Below are positions 24,534 to 33,772 of a stretch of DNA of 64,000 nucleotides, in pieces. Positions within the stretch are counted from its first letter, which is position 1, and each line of letters starts with the position of its first letter. Under the pieces are notes generated by a model. That model searched no databases. It saw only the letters and a program-made list of their open reading frames with translations, and was not told the origin of the DNA. Origin of the DNA: UBA2210 sp036825195 (lineage in GTDB: Bacteria; Desulfobacterota; Syntrophia; Syntrophales; UBA2210); assembly GCA_036825195.1 (NCBI GenBank), contig DAISYQ010000001.1:124001-188000 (forward strand), in the 5' to 3' direction. A program made the position numbers and the translations under genes.

Positions 24534-25298
24534 ATGAAAACAGTAGATTTTTCTCTGGATGGAAAGATTGCCCTGGTGACGGGATCGAGCAGAGGTATCG
24601 GTGAGGCAATCGCCACGACGCTGGCGGAGTATGGCGCACAGGTTATTCTTGTCAGCAGAAAGATGGACGCACTCAAGGAAGCAGCGGCAAGAATAGAACA
24701 ATCAGGTGGAACAGCAGTCCCCATTGCATGTCATATGGGGAAACTGGATCAGATCGGGGATCTCTTCCGGGAGGTGAAGGACAGATTCGGCAGACTGGAT
24801 ATCCTGGTCAATAATGCCGCGACCAATCCCTACTTCGGAGACATGCTGGGTGCCGATGAGGGGGTGTGGGACAAGACCAACGAAGTGAATCTCAAGGGGC
24901 CCTTCTTTATGATCCAGCACGCCGCAAAACTTATGACCGAAACCGGGGGCGGCTCCATTGTCAACGTGTCATCGATAAACGGTATTCACCCCGCGCCCTT
25001 TCAGGGCATCTATTCCATCACCAAGGCCGCCCTGATCAGCATGACAAAGGCCTACGCGATGGAACTTGCAAGCGTGAATATCAGGGTAAACGCCCTCCTC
25101 CCGGGTATTACAGAGACAAAATTTTCCGCGGCTCTGGTTACCAATGATGATATTCACAAATACATAATGGAGAGGTTGCCGATTAAAAGGATCGCACAAC
25201 CCGTGGAGATGGCGGGGGCGGTCCTGTACCTTGTGTCCGATGCCGCTTCCTATACCACAGGGACATATATTCTGTGCGACGGAGGAATGCTTATCTGA
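24534..25298 (+). CDS. Short-chain dehydrogenase/reductase
   Basis: 254 residues from ATG 24534 (MKTVDFSLDGKIALVTG), preceded by AAGGGGGA. Classical SDR motifs: TGSSRGIGEAIA, NNAATNP, VNVSSINGI, Y-x-x-x-K in YSITKAALISM, and the C-terminal YTTGTYILCDGGMLI. NAD(P)-dependent alcohol/ketone interconversion; substrate unknown. Divergent from the glycosyltransferase-kinase gene across about 130 bp, and followed by a strong hairpin. Not obviously part of the fatty-acid-like operon. Confidence 0.9.
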   Translation: MKTVDFSLDGKIALVTGSSRGIGEAIATTLAEYGAQVILVSRKMDALKEAAARIEQSGGTAVPIACHMGKLDQIGDLFREVKDRFGRLDILVNNAATNPYFGDMLGADEGVWDKTNEVNLKGPFFMIQHAAKLMTETGGGSIVNVSSINGIHPAPFQGIYSITKAALISMTKAYAMELASVNIRVNALLPGITETKFSAALVTNDDIHKYIMERLPIKRIAQPVEMAGAVLYLVSDAASYTTGTYILCDGGMLI

Positions 25299-25312
25299 GC
25301 GTCACAGACAGG

Positions 25313-25335
25313 GACGGCGGGACATTCCCGCCGTC
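25313..25335. terminator. Hairpin after the SDR gene
   Basis: Perfect 9-bp GC stem GACGGCGGG / CCCGCCGTC with loop ACATT, 15 nt after the SDR stop. No T run follows, so termination would depend on other factors; the hairpin may protect the mRNA 3' end. Confidence 0.5.
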
Positions 25336-25387
25336 GTATCCTACCTTACCTTACTGCCCCTTAATGCCTTTTTGAGAAAGTTTTAGC

Positions 25388-26137
25388 TCACTTTTCCGGA
25401 ATAAAAAATCGCCAGGCACAGAACCATTCATCCGGATGAGGATCGGGCGGACATCCGACGCATTCGGTGCGTATCTCCGAATCAATTCCTTCGGCGAAAC
25501 GGCCATATTCTACCAGGCCAACGGACTTGCATGGATAATCGTCGAGTCCTCTGCGCTTCCGTGCCGCCTGAACATGGCAGTTATTCATCTGAAAGACGAT
25601 GCTGTTGGGACTTTCATCGATGATGGTCTGTACGTTTACGGTCGCGTACATACGGAACTTCAACGCCGCTTTCAGTCCTTCTATCCCAGCGTGTTCGGCC
25701 AACCCCAGATATTTTTTGATGGACCACGCCTCAAATGGTGAGAACCTTACCCAACAGGAATCATTGCACCGTTTGGCGTCGTTCATCCCGTACACGGATT
25801 CAACAGCTTGAAACCAGAAACCGTCATTTGCGATCCAATTTATGCCGAGGATTTCTATTAACTCAAGGAGCTTTTTTCTTGACATTTTCAGTAGTGGTTC
25901 AGGTATCCCTTCCTTCATTTCAAACCCCAAGACACGAGAAAGCCTCTTCATCTGTACCGTATAACTACTGCCGTAAACAGAATTCAAAATGTCTAATGTC
26001 TTGGCAAACCCCATCTGATGTTCAACCTCTCTAAACCAGAGGGTATGATGAACAATCGTGCGATGTACCATGTCCAGAATGAGACGTGCCATATCTTCAT
26101 GGCTCAACTCTTCGATTCCCTGTATATTGTTTTCCAT
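25388..26137 (-). CDS. DUF6125-like Cys-rich protein
   Basis: 249 residues, cytoplasmic. The C-terminal third holds a conserved-looking cluster of Cys (MNNCHVQAARKRRGL, YPCKSVGLVEYG, TECVGCPPDPHPDEWFCAWRF) that could bind a metal or Fe-S centre. I recognise the overall pattern as the DUF6125 group seen in anaerobic Deltaproteobacteria, where no function is established. It begins immediately after the stop of the molybdopterin oxidoreductase gene, so it probably serves that enzyme as partner, assembly factor or electron-transfer subunit (inference). Confidence 0.72.
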   Translation of the reverse strand: MENNIQGIEELSHEDMARLILDMVHRTIVHHTLWFREVEHQMGFAKTLDILNSVYGSSYTVQMKRLSRVLGFEMKEGIPEPLLKMSRKKLLELIEILGINWIANDGFWFQAVESVYGMNDAKRCNDSCWVRFSPFEAWSIKKYLGLAEHAGIEGLKAALKFRMYATVNVQTIIDESPNSIVFQMNNCHVQAARKRRGLDDYPCKSVGLVEYGRFAEGIDSEIRTECVGCPPDPHPDEWFCAWRFFIPEK

Positions 26138-28273
26138 TTATAATGCTCCTTTACATGATCCTTTGTATTGTAAACTACTCATTTGGTCGGCGATCACCTT
26201 TCCGCTGATTCTGCACCCTATTCCTTTAAGGTTGGGGGTACCGTATTCTTTGCCGAGCTTTCCCACTGAAGTCAGGATATTCAAATTCGATCGCTCCCAT
26301 CCGTACTGAGATTTCGGTGACTTCTCGGGAAACCACCATCCGTGGGAGGCATTAATGATCCGCGGATCGACGGTATCGGTCAGAGCGGCAACCTGTATGA
26401 TGGTGCCATTCCTGGTCTCAATAATGACTTCATCGCCCTCATTGATATCATACTTTTTAGCCGTCTCCGGATGAATCTCGACCTTCGGGTGCGGTCGCAG
26501 TTTGCGCAATCTTTCCAGTCCTCGGTATGAAGAATGGAGGAAATAGCGACTCTTAGAACTGTTCAGTATGAGAGGATAGTCGGCGTCATGTTCTTCGGGA
26601 AGACCGCTGAATTCCGGCAAGGGTTGCAATCCAAATTTCTCGGCCGTGCTCAACCTCAATTCCACCTTGCCAGTCGGCGTTTGAAATCCCTTTTCCTCAT
26701 ACAGCTTGAATCGGTCAGGGCCTTTCAGATACCCCTTTTCGACGAACTGACCGTAGGTAAGACCGGCCGGCCTGACAACATCTTCAAGGAATTCTTCATA
26801 ATCATCATGCCATAGATCCGGCGGACTGATGAGCTTGCCCAGTTCGTTCATGATCTTCATATCGGGCCAGCACTCTTCCGGCGGTTCAACCACCTTTGGA
26901 CGGGCGACGATAAAACCGTGGCCGATGCCGTAATGACCGATATCGTTTATCTCGAACTGGCTTGCAACGGGCAGAACCACATCCGCCATGGTCGCCGTGG
27001 GGGTCATGAACAGGTCGGCTATCGCCACAAAATCGAGCTTCTTGAAGGCCTCGTAGGTCTGACGGCTGTCGGCGTAGGACAGCAGCGGATTTGAACACAT
27101 ACCATAGAAGCCCTTGACCGGATAGGGGACACCCTCGAGAACGGCCTTTTTAAAGAACGACGGAGCGACGGTCATCAGCCGGGGAATCACGTGGTGATAC
27201 GCGCCGATCATTGTCTTTCTCTTGTCGGGAATGAGATCGGCACGGACAAACGCCCCCAGTCCCATGATCTTCGGGTCACGGGCCGCAACATTACCGCCGG
27301 GAATGTCGAGATTGCCCGTTATCGCCATCAGACTGATCAGCGCCCGTACCGTCTCAAAGGTGTTGATATTATGTTCTATGGGATTTCCCCACTGGATCGC
27401 GGCCGGTTTGGAGGTTGCGTACAGACGTGCTGTCTCGCGGATATAATCGGCCGGCACCCAGGTTATCTCCGAGACCCTTGCGGGAGTGTACTGTTTTACC
27501 TGCTGCGCCAGATCTTCGAATCCGTGGGTCCACGTTTCAACAAATTCCCTGTCGTACAAAGACTCTTCTATAATAACATGTAACAATCCCAGGGCAAGGG
27601 CATTGTCCGTACCCGGCCGCAGTTGAAGCCACTGCTTCGATTTATCGACCAGATCGATCTTCCTCGGATCGATGACGATAAGCTTTGTCCCTTCCCGTAG
27701 CTGATCCATCAACAGGCTGCATATCTCCCCCTCTTCATTGGTGGAGGTGATATTGCTTGCCCATAGGACAACCAGTTCGCTCTTGTGGTGAAAGTCCGTC
27801 ACCGGATAAAAACCGCACGTATGAATGCCCGTTATCTCACGGGGTGCGTGACATACATCCTGCGACGCGACAACGTTCGGAGAGCCGAAGAGGTTTGCCA
27901 AGCGGATCAGGACAAAGTGTTCCAGGCCTTTGGGCATGCCGACACCAAAGGCGACGCCCTTTGCACCGTATTCTTCTTTGATTGAATTGAGATTTTCAGC
28001 GATATATCGAAGGGCTTCGTCCCAGGATATCCGTTCCCACTTTCCTTCGCCGCGTTTTCCCGCCCTCTTCAATGGATAGGTGAGACGATCGGGATGGGTC
28101 AGACGATCGGGAGACGCAAGCCCTTTGGGGCAGATATACCCCCTGTTAAGAAATCCGTCAGGATCTCCCTTAATCGTTACAATTTTGTTGTCCTTCACCC
28201 CGACCAGCAACCCGCATCCGCCGTGGTCCATCCGCGCACAGTGGGTTTTCACCCACCGAATATCATCTTCCAT
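26138..28273 (-). CDS. Molybdopterin oxidoreductase (formate dehydrogenase/acetylene hydratase-like)
   Basis: 711 residues from ATG 28273. The N-terminal Fe-S motif reads CARMDHGGC...YICPKG, i.e. Cys12, Asp16, Cys20, Cys48, with Asp where the second Cys is normal. Pterin-binding motifs follow: ASNITSTNEEG, VIDPRKIDLVDKS, QWGNPIEHNI, LDIPGGNV, and the C-terminal NEGDEVIIETRNGTI. Cys in SQDVCHAPREITG is the likely Mo/W ligand. No twin-arginine signal, so cytoplasmic. Substrate unknown. Paired with a DUF6125-like gene; no other redox subunits are next to it. A Mo/W transporter and MoaC are elsewhere in the window. Confidence 0.88.
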   Translation of the reverse strand: MEDDIRWVKTHCARMDHGGCGLLVGVKDNKIVTIKGDPDGFLNRGYICPKGLASPDRLTHPDRLTYPLKRAGKRGEGKWERISWDEALRYIAENLNSIKEEYGAKGVAFGVGMPKGLEHFVLIRLANLFGSPNVVASQDVCHAPREITGIHTCGFYPVTDFHHKSELVVLWASNITSTNEEGEICSLLMDQLREGTKLIVIDPRKIDLVDKSKQWLQLRPGTDNALALGLLHVIIEESLYDREFVETWTHGFEDLAQQVKQYTPARVSEITWVPADYIRETARLYATSKPAAIQWGNPIEHNINTFETVRALISLMAITGNLDIPGGNVAARDPKIMGLGAFVRADLIPDKRKTMIGAYHHVIPRLMTVAPSFFKKAVLEGVPYPVKGFYGMCSNPLLSYADSRQTYEAFKKLDFVAIADLFMTPTATMADVVLPVASQFEINDIGHYGIGHGFIVARPKVVEPPEECWPDMKIMNELGKLISPPDLWHDDYEEFLEDVVRPAGLTYGQFVEKGYLKGPDRFKLYEEKGFQTPTGKVELRLSTAEKFGLQPLPEFSGLPEEHDADYPLILNSSKSRYFLHSSYRGLERLRKLRPHPKVEIHPETAKKYDINEGDEVIIETRNGTIIQVAALTDTVDPRIINASHGWWFPEKSPKSQYGWERSNLNILTSVGKLGKEYGTPNLKGIGCRISGKVIADQMSSLQYKGSCKGAL

Positions 28274-28673
28274 GCAATACTCTCTGGTTTGGTACTTTTT
28301 TCTTTCCCTATATTCAACCCGTTTATGACAATCTACGATACCACATCTAACCATATAAAGATTCAACAATAAAATATCTAAGCTATGCCAGTCTATACAT
28401 TAGGAGAAAGTGTCTGTAAAACCGAATGCGAGTGTAGGTGAACTTTTTATACATATGAGAAGAGATTGAATCTATTCGCAACAAGTTACAGGAAATCCTC
28501 GCTATGGTACAATACCTGTTGATTTTTATTCGCTCGATAATCCCAGCCGCAAGCAACGGGGGAACGACCTCTCCATTCAATATAAAATCAGCTGGAACAT
28601 ATCGTTGATATGATTAGGCTGGACTTTAGAGGCAACCATTAATGCGAGTCTGACATAATTCTTATAGCATCTT
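28274..28673. other. Intergenic region upstream of the molybdopterin oxidoreductase
   Basis: 400 bp without a convincing gene. A 65-codon minus-strand frame (28383-28580) has no start signal or recognisable sequence. It contains a decayed REP-type copy. No clear promoter hexamers were found by eye. Confidence 0.5.
28466..28498. repeat. Decayed copy of the REP-type hairpin
   Basis: GATTGAATCT..CGCAACAAGTTACAGG matches the 3797-3828 element (AGTTTGAAGCT, CGCAACAAGTTGCGG), but the right arm has lost base pairing. It points to a dispersed family of which some members are degenerating. Confidence 0.4.
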
Positions 28674-31600
28674 CTAAACGATCTTCTTTATTATCTGCAG
28701 GTATTCTTGCGATCTGTCAAGGTAAAAAGAAAGGGCTTTGGAAAAGTTCTTGCCCACCACTCCGTCAACAAAGAGCTGGCTTATCTCGCGGTTCCGTTCA
28801 AGCACCGTTTGTGTACGGATAAATATCTGTCGCTCTTCATAAGACATTCCTTTGATAACCATCTGCAATGCACTTTGTGCTCGCGGCTGATACATCCAGA
28901 AATAGAGAAGATCAAGAGCATTGATAATAACGATCTTTTCCAGATCACTCGCCTCCTTTTTTATAGTGCGTATAAATCGCTTCGGAGATTCGAGCATTTC
29001 AAGCACATCCGATTCGGGAAACAAGATTTCCATCCGTGTATATGAAGCAAAAACCTGCTCCAATTTACTGCGATAATCGCGAAGACGAACTCGTATGTTC
29101 TCAGATCGATCAGCAAGGCCCTCTATCACACCGGCTACACAGTCAGACGCTGCTTTGGATATAATGGCTGCCCACTTCTGAAGAATAAGATCAACCCCCG
29201 CTATACCAAAGCTCAAAAGGATACCTTTCACTACAATGTTGAATAACAGGGCGATGGGGATGGAAATCACCGTGCGGAAAAAATTGCCTAAAATGGCACT
29301 CCTCTGAAGGCCTCGAAATGCGTTGTGTGTCGATATATACAGCCCATTTACGACAGCCATGACCGAGTAGAGCATAACCGGATTTGTTGCAACGGTTATC
29401 TCGAACAAGCGGTCTAAGATGACTGTTTTTGTAATATAATCAAGGAGGGGAACGGAAAAGCCGGTAAAAAAGAGGGAATCTGTCAGCCGTTTCCAACTCA
29501 CATAATTATTCCATCTGAGAAGAGGTGAACGACGTATCCCTCCCCCGCCCAATACAGACTGAATGATGTTCCTGAATCCCGTAATTCCAAACCATATAAA
29601 GGCCCCAAAATAGGCTAAGAGCCACCAGTCCTTGGTCAAAAAGAAGGTGAAAAAGGCCGGAATAAAACCACCAAGGACTTTTATCCAGTTTTTTAAACCG
29701 CTGTTCATATACAGCCAGGAAATAGATAGCGCTTTTCTCTTCATCTCAGGGGGATTGAGAGAAAATGGGTTTAAACCTTCCTTGTCGACACCGCCAAGGG
29801 TCACCACATTGCCTTCAACCCCTATCCTGGTTGATTGTTTCACCATCTCCCATTCTTTGTAACGCTTTTTCCCGACAAATGTTAACCTGAGTATACGGCC
29901 CATTCTCCGGTACAAGGCACTCAGCAGGGAATTCGTACCTATCCTGGGCACATAATTAACAGACATGAAAACCTCTGTATAAACAGGAACAGCCAGGTAT
30001 GAAGTTGCAGGGGAATGGGTTATCTCTCTTTGAGCAAAAGGGGGTAATGTGTCCTTTATAACCAGCCCCATGCCATAAAGATGATGAGATCGTCCTGTCG
30101 AGTCACTTCCCACACGACTTCTCAGCTGGTGATCTTTGTAATACGATTGAAACAATTCGATATTGTAGAGAATTTCTCTGAATTTGTTAATCTTGCTTGT
30201 CTCATCCGATTGTCTCAATTTATCTATGACGTTCCGTATGATCCTTTTGAGTATTATAAGGTTTCCATCATTGATTGCCCTCTGAAGTTCATTAATCTGG
30301 CTATAGTGTGGATTCCTCTTCAAGACATAATCTTTCAGGTTAAAGTTCTCTAGATGAGTTATCATTCCCTTGCAGTCGTAAAGAATTTCAAGTACATCCT
30401 CAATATCAAGATCAGTGAGACCCAGTGTAAAGCTGGAACCTGAATGGAGATGCACCATTTTCTCGATAAGTTTCTGAGGGGAAAGCATAAGCAATTTAGG
30501 AATATCGGGATCGTCCCTAGGAATATTAGGATCGGGTATATCCGGATTGTACGATGGTCTCAAATATTTTTCGACGATGGCTTCCGAATCAAGAGTGTTC
30601 ATCTCTTCCACAAGATTCATCAGCCTGTTTCTTTCGTCCCTGTCTGCACTGTTGTAAAGGTGTTTCAGCTCTTCCATACGAAGCTGCATTGTCGGCAACA
30701 TCTTTCGGTAAATAAATTCTGCCAAGTGGAGTATGGATATCTGACCCCTTCCCACAAATAATTGAAATTCTGTTTCGTCAAGTGATGGAATGTCGATCCC
30801 ATATCTTTCTGCTATTTTCCTACTATGTCTTTTGTTGAATTCCTGAAGCATCAAAAGAATAAAATGACTGTGATATTCGGATACAATGCGCCCTTCCTCT
30901 GTAAAGGCTTTGACATCGGGTTCTTGCAGAAATCGTAGGTAATCCTGTACATTCAGAAGCCCCCTTGGAGCCCAAATGATCCGTATATATCGATTACGGA
31001 ATCTCGAAGAAATTTCAACTCCAATACGTACCCTGATACCCATGATCTCTGCCGCCTCGAGAAGCTCGGCAGCCACATCGGATCTCACATAATTGTAGTA
31101 AATGACCTTCAAGCGCCGTATTCCCTTTATCCATGCATCCATAATGAGGTGTGTCGGTGATTTTCTCCCTTTTGTATTCACATCATGAACATGGTCATCC
31201 GTTGCGATCTGGTTCCATTCCTCCGGCATCTCGAGGAGGTGATACTTCTTCAACTCTTTACGCACCACACCGGATTTTCCCGTTGCAGCCATTCGAAAGT
31301 CGTGTGCCAGTTCCAACCGGCTCCTGTAATCACCATGCGATCGAACGAGCCGTTTCATAATCTGTATGAGCACACGTGCCGTATTTTTGCCCAAATTGCT
31401 TTTTGTAATGTAGAGGACTTCGTCCCTTAATGAACGCAGTGCAGCGAGTCTCTCCTTCTCCTCGCCGCCCTCGAGTGAATTCAGAAGATGAACCACGGCA
31501 TAGGCTATGCGTAATTCTCTCGACGCAGCCATTTCTTTTATTCCATGAGGGTGGAGATAGGGGTTAAGCAGATTTTTGATATACTTTCTTGATTTGTCTC

Positions 31601-31679
31601 TGTTGAGAACTTCATCGACAATTACAAGAAGTTCATGATCCTCTCTATCAAAAAAGAACTTTTCCACCCCTTTTTTCAT
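28674..31679 (-). CDS. Large membrane protein with PHP-like domain, unknown function
   Basis: 1001 residues; start ATG 31679 with GGGAGGA upstream. Residues about 158-240 look like a PHP metal-dependent phosphoesterase core: DDHVHD at 161-166, then an alpha/beta stretch ending ELLEAAEIMGIRVRIGVEIS. Residues about 240-640 are mostly helical and hydrophilic, with a Pro/Asp-rich linker (DIPDPNIPRDDPDIP) near 390. About 660-850 hold four to six membrane segments (GFIPAFFTFFLTK, LLAYFGAFIWFGITG, SIPIALLFNIVVKGILL). The C-terminal ~130 residues are helical and soluble. I do not recognise a named family. It stands alone downstream of the aldo/keto reductase gene. Confidence 0.75.
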   Translation of the reverse strand: MKKGVEKFFFDREDHELLVIVDEVLNRDKSRKYIKNLLNPYLHPHGIKEMAASRELRIAYAVVHLLNSLEGGEEKERLAALRSLRDEVLYITKSNLGKNTARVLIQIMKRLVRSHGDYRSRLELAHDFRMAATGKSGVVRKELKKYHLLEMPEEWNQIATDDHVHDVNTKGRKSPTHLIMDAWIKGIRRLKVIYYNYVRSDVAAELLEAAEIMGIRVRIGVEISSRFRNRYIRIIWAPRGLLNVQDYLRFLQEPDVKAFTEEGRIVSEYHSHFILLMLQEFNKRHSRKIAERYGIDIPSLDETEFQLFVGRGQISILHLAEFIYRKMLPTMQLRMEELKHLYNSADRDERNRLMNLVEEMNTLDSEAIVEKYLRPSYNPDIPDPNIPRDDPDIPKLLMLSPQKLIEKMVHLHSGSSFTLGLTDLDIEDVLEILYDCKGMITHLENFNLKDYVLKRNPHYSQINELQRAINDGNLIILKRIIRNVIDKLRQSDETSKINKFREILYNIELFQSYYKDHQLRSRVGSDSTGRSHHLYGMGLVIKDTLPPFAQREITHSPATSYLAVPVYTEVFMSVNYVPRIGTNSLLSALYRRMGRILRLTFVGKKRYKEWEMVKQSTRIGVEGNVVTLGGVDKEGLNPFSLNPPEMKRKALSISWLYMNSGLKNWIKVLGGFIPAFFTFFLTKDWWLLAYFGAFIWFGITGFRNIIQSVLGGGGIRRSPLLRWNNYVSWKRLTDSLFFTGFSVPLLDYITKTVILDRLFEITVATNPVMLYSVMAVVNGLYISTHNAFRGLQRSAILGNFFRTVISIPIALLFNIVVKGILLSFGIAGVDLILQKWAAIISKAASDCVAGVIEGLADRSENIRVRLRDYRSKLEQVFASYTRMEILFPESDVLEMLESPKRFIRTIKKEASDLEKIVIINALDLLYFWMYQPRAQSALQMVIKGMSYEERQIFIRTQTVLERNREISQLFVDGVVGKNFSKALSFYLDRSQEYLQIIKKIV

Positions 31680-31742
31680 ACTCTATCCTCCCACCCAGTT
31701 TTTCTAAAAATAATCCCTTTAATGCGGATTCGATTCTCCTTC

Positions 31743-32771
31743 TCAAAGGACAGAACCGAATTCTTCATCTATCCATGCGATGTTCGCCTTGATCAGTTCC
31801 GGTATGGGGAGTTCGTAGGGGCACCGTTCCATACACTGGCCGCATTCGGTGCAGTTCCTGGCCTGATCAATGGCCAGTCTGGGCCACCCCTCCAGGATCT
31901 TCGGTCCCATTCGCTTTATCATCCACTTTATACCGAGAAGGTGCTGGATCGATATCTCTTCCGGGCAGGGCTGGCAGTAGTCGCAGCGGCGGCAGAACTG
32001 TTTGTCGAACTCGCTTTGAATCGCCCTGATCACTTCTTGTTCTTCCCGGTTAATGGTCAGATCACCTGTAAATATCTCCCAGTTGGCATCGAACAGATCT
32101 TTCCGTTCGACACCGGGGATAACGACAGTTCCCTCAAGGGCCAGAGCATACTTGATGGCCAGCCGGGCATTGTCGATCACACCACCGGAAAAGGCCTTCA
32201 TAATGATAACACCGATATTGTTTGCGAGGGCCTTGGGGATTAGCTGCTCCTGTGCTTTCGGTTCAAGAAAACTGTAACAGACCATGATCGTCTCGAAGAG
32301 GCCGTCATCGATGGCGCGATTCAGGACATCCAGGCTGTGACTGGTAATCCCGATGTGTCTGATCATTCCCTCGTCGCGTGCCTTGAGCAGCCCTTCCAGT
32401 GCTCCCCCTTTGGACGTGATACGCTTATAGACATCAAAGTCTTTGATAAAATGGCACTGGTAAAGATCAATAGTGTCAAGCTGGAGTTCCTTAAGACTGG
32501 TTTCGAGATCCTTCCGCGCCTTGTCGGCGGTATGCTGCTGTGACTTTGAGGCAATAACGACATTTTTTCCGGTCTCCCGTAATGCAATCCCTATCCTCCG
32601 TTCGCTCGTCGTGTAGGCGCGTGAGGTATCGATGAAATCGACGCCGCGTTCAAGGGCATGCATGACGACCTCCACGGCTTCTTTTTCTGAGACACGCTGG
32701 ATCGGGATACCTCCGAACCCGAGACGCGTGATTTCGATTCCTGTTCTTCCCAAGACAACTTTCTCAACCAT
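31743..32771 (-). CDS. Aldo/keto reductase with C-terminal 4Fe-4S motifs
   Basis: 342 residues. AKR barrel with the catalytic set Asp and Tyr in DFIDTSRAYTTSE, Lys in VIASKSQQH and His in YQCHFIKDF. The C-terminal region has two Cys clusters, CRRCDYCQPCP (about 240) and CTECGQCMERCP (about 310), the second a full ferredoxin-type motif. This variant of AKR is widespread in anaerobes, and its physiological substrate is generally unknown. Start ATG 32771 with AGAAGGA. It lies between the PHP-like membrane protein and a small membrane protein, all on the minus strand. Confidence 0.9.
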   Translation of the reverse strand: MVEKVVLGRTGIEITRLGFGGIPIQRVSEKEAVEVVMHALERGVDFIDTSRAYTTSERRIGIALRETGKNVVIASKSQQHTADKARKDLETSLKELQLDTIDLYQCHFIKDFDVYKRITSKGGALEGLLKARDEGMIRHIGITSHSLDVLNRAIDDGLFETIMVCYSFLEPKAQEQLIPKALANNIGVIIMKAFSGGVIDNARLAIKYALALEGTVVIPGVERKDLFDANWEIFTGDLTINREEQEVIRAIQSEFDKQFCRRCDYCQPCPEEISIQHLLGIKWMIKRMGPKILEGWPRLAIDQARNCTECGQCMERCPYELPIPELIKANIAWIDEEFGSVL

Positions 32772-32856
32772 TATCCTTCTAACCCCCTTTTATCATTAAC
32801 CTGTTTTTCCATATATGCCACATGTCGCAGCAAAAGAATAGGTACTGTACCACATC

Positions 32857-33402
32857 TTACAACAAGAATAAAAGGATCAGTCCAATAGTGCCGCTCATTA
32901 AGGCAAAACTCATAAGGAGAAAACTCCAGGGGATGCCCGGAGGGGTTGGGGGAATGTTTTCTGCCTTTCGCCCGGTCGTACCACCATCCGGATACGCCGA
33001 GTGCGGCCAGCATCCGAACCCTCGGCGGGCCATACGGACACTGAAAGGATACACAACGAGTAACCCCGCCAAAGATCCCATTGCCATAATGCCCCAGAAA
33101 AGAACACTGCCGGGACCCCTCAGGTCCAGGGTCGTTTCACAGACAATCAGCAAGATCCCGGTAACCGGCAGCAGGCCGACCAAAGTAAAATTCAGGGATG
33201 TCACGGCGACGGGAAATCTGTCGCGCAGAGCAGTCCAATACTCCTTTTCCGAGATAACGGCCGTCAGTGGTGCGTGGGGAAAAAACAGTCCAACCATCAG
33301 GGGCAGCAGATAGATACGCAGCACAATGGACAGCAGACTCGACTCGTTCAAAGGTTGAATCACGTAAAATCGGGAGTCAACCCGTTCCGGCAGATACAAC
33401 AA
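32857..33402 (-). CDS. Small integral membrane protein
   Basis: 181 residues with about four hydrophobic segments (LRIYLLPLMVGLFFPH, LVGLLPVTGILLIV, GIMAMGSLAGLLVVYPF, LLMSFALMSGTIGLILLFLL). No family recognised. TTG 33402 is the first start-type codon, with GGGAGAG about 11 nt upstream. The same frame stays open back to a TAA at 33640-33642 (about 79 more codons, including PLWESHAVLLYLPERV) without any ATG, GTG or TTG, so the true start is uncertain. It is followed by the aldo/keto reductase gene in the same direction. Confidence 0.55.
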   Translation of the reverse strand: MLYLPERVDSRFYVIQPLNESSLLSIVLRIYLLPLMVGLFFPHAPLTAVISEKEYWTALRDRFPVAVTSLNFTLVGLLPVTGILLIVCETTLDLRGPGSVLFWGIMAMGSLAGLLVVYPFSVRMARRGFGCWPHSAYPDGGTTGRKAENIPPTPPGIPWSFLLMSFALMSGTIGLILLFLL

Positions 33403-33772
33403 AACGGCATGGCTCTCCCATAATGGGCGCCACCATATGGCATAACGTATAAAATAGGGTGGAAAGATTACACTCTGGACAAATCGATAAAAAGATAGTA
33501 AGCAATCGCACCACGTGGTTTCACCATGTACACTAGGGTAAAGGGTGAGAGTTGCCCTGCTTTTAAGGTGTTGACCAACCCATCCACAACGATGAGAATA
33601 CGTGTAAAGCTCCCGCTCACGAGAAATCGAAATCTCGTTTTATAACCGAAACGGACTGCTATCTTTAGTGAAACGCGGTCTCTTCGGTAATATTACGTGG
33701 ATTCCTTGATGCTTCCGGTAACGTAGTGTTACCTGCAAACTCAACACAATAAATTTGTGAAAGGAAAAATTT
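33403..33772. other. Divergent intergenic region ahead of the TRAP operon
   Basis: 370 bp. On the minus strand it holds the start-less open frame that continues into the small membrane protein. On the plus strand it holds two palindromes near the dctP start and an ACGAGA/TCTCGT inverted repeat at about 33620-33639. TTGACC at about 33573 has no convincing -10. Confidence 0.5.
33687..33733. promoter_or_regulatory. Two palindromes upstream of the TRAP operon
   Basis: GTAATATTAC (33687-33696) is a perfect palindrome. GGTAAC (33717-33722) and GTTACC (33728-33733) form an inverted repeat with a 5-nt spacer. They lie 40-85 nt before the dctP ATG, the place for a repressor or activator site. The related GGTAA core in both suggests a single dimeric regulator. 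Confidence 0.45.

Noticed and set aside
28383..28580. 65-codon minus-strand frame
   Set aside because: No ribosome binding site, no family features, lies in a repeat-containing gap.
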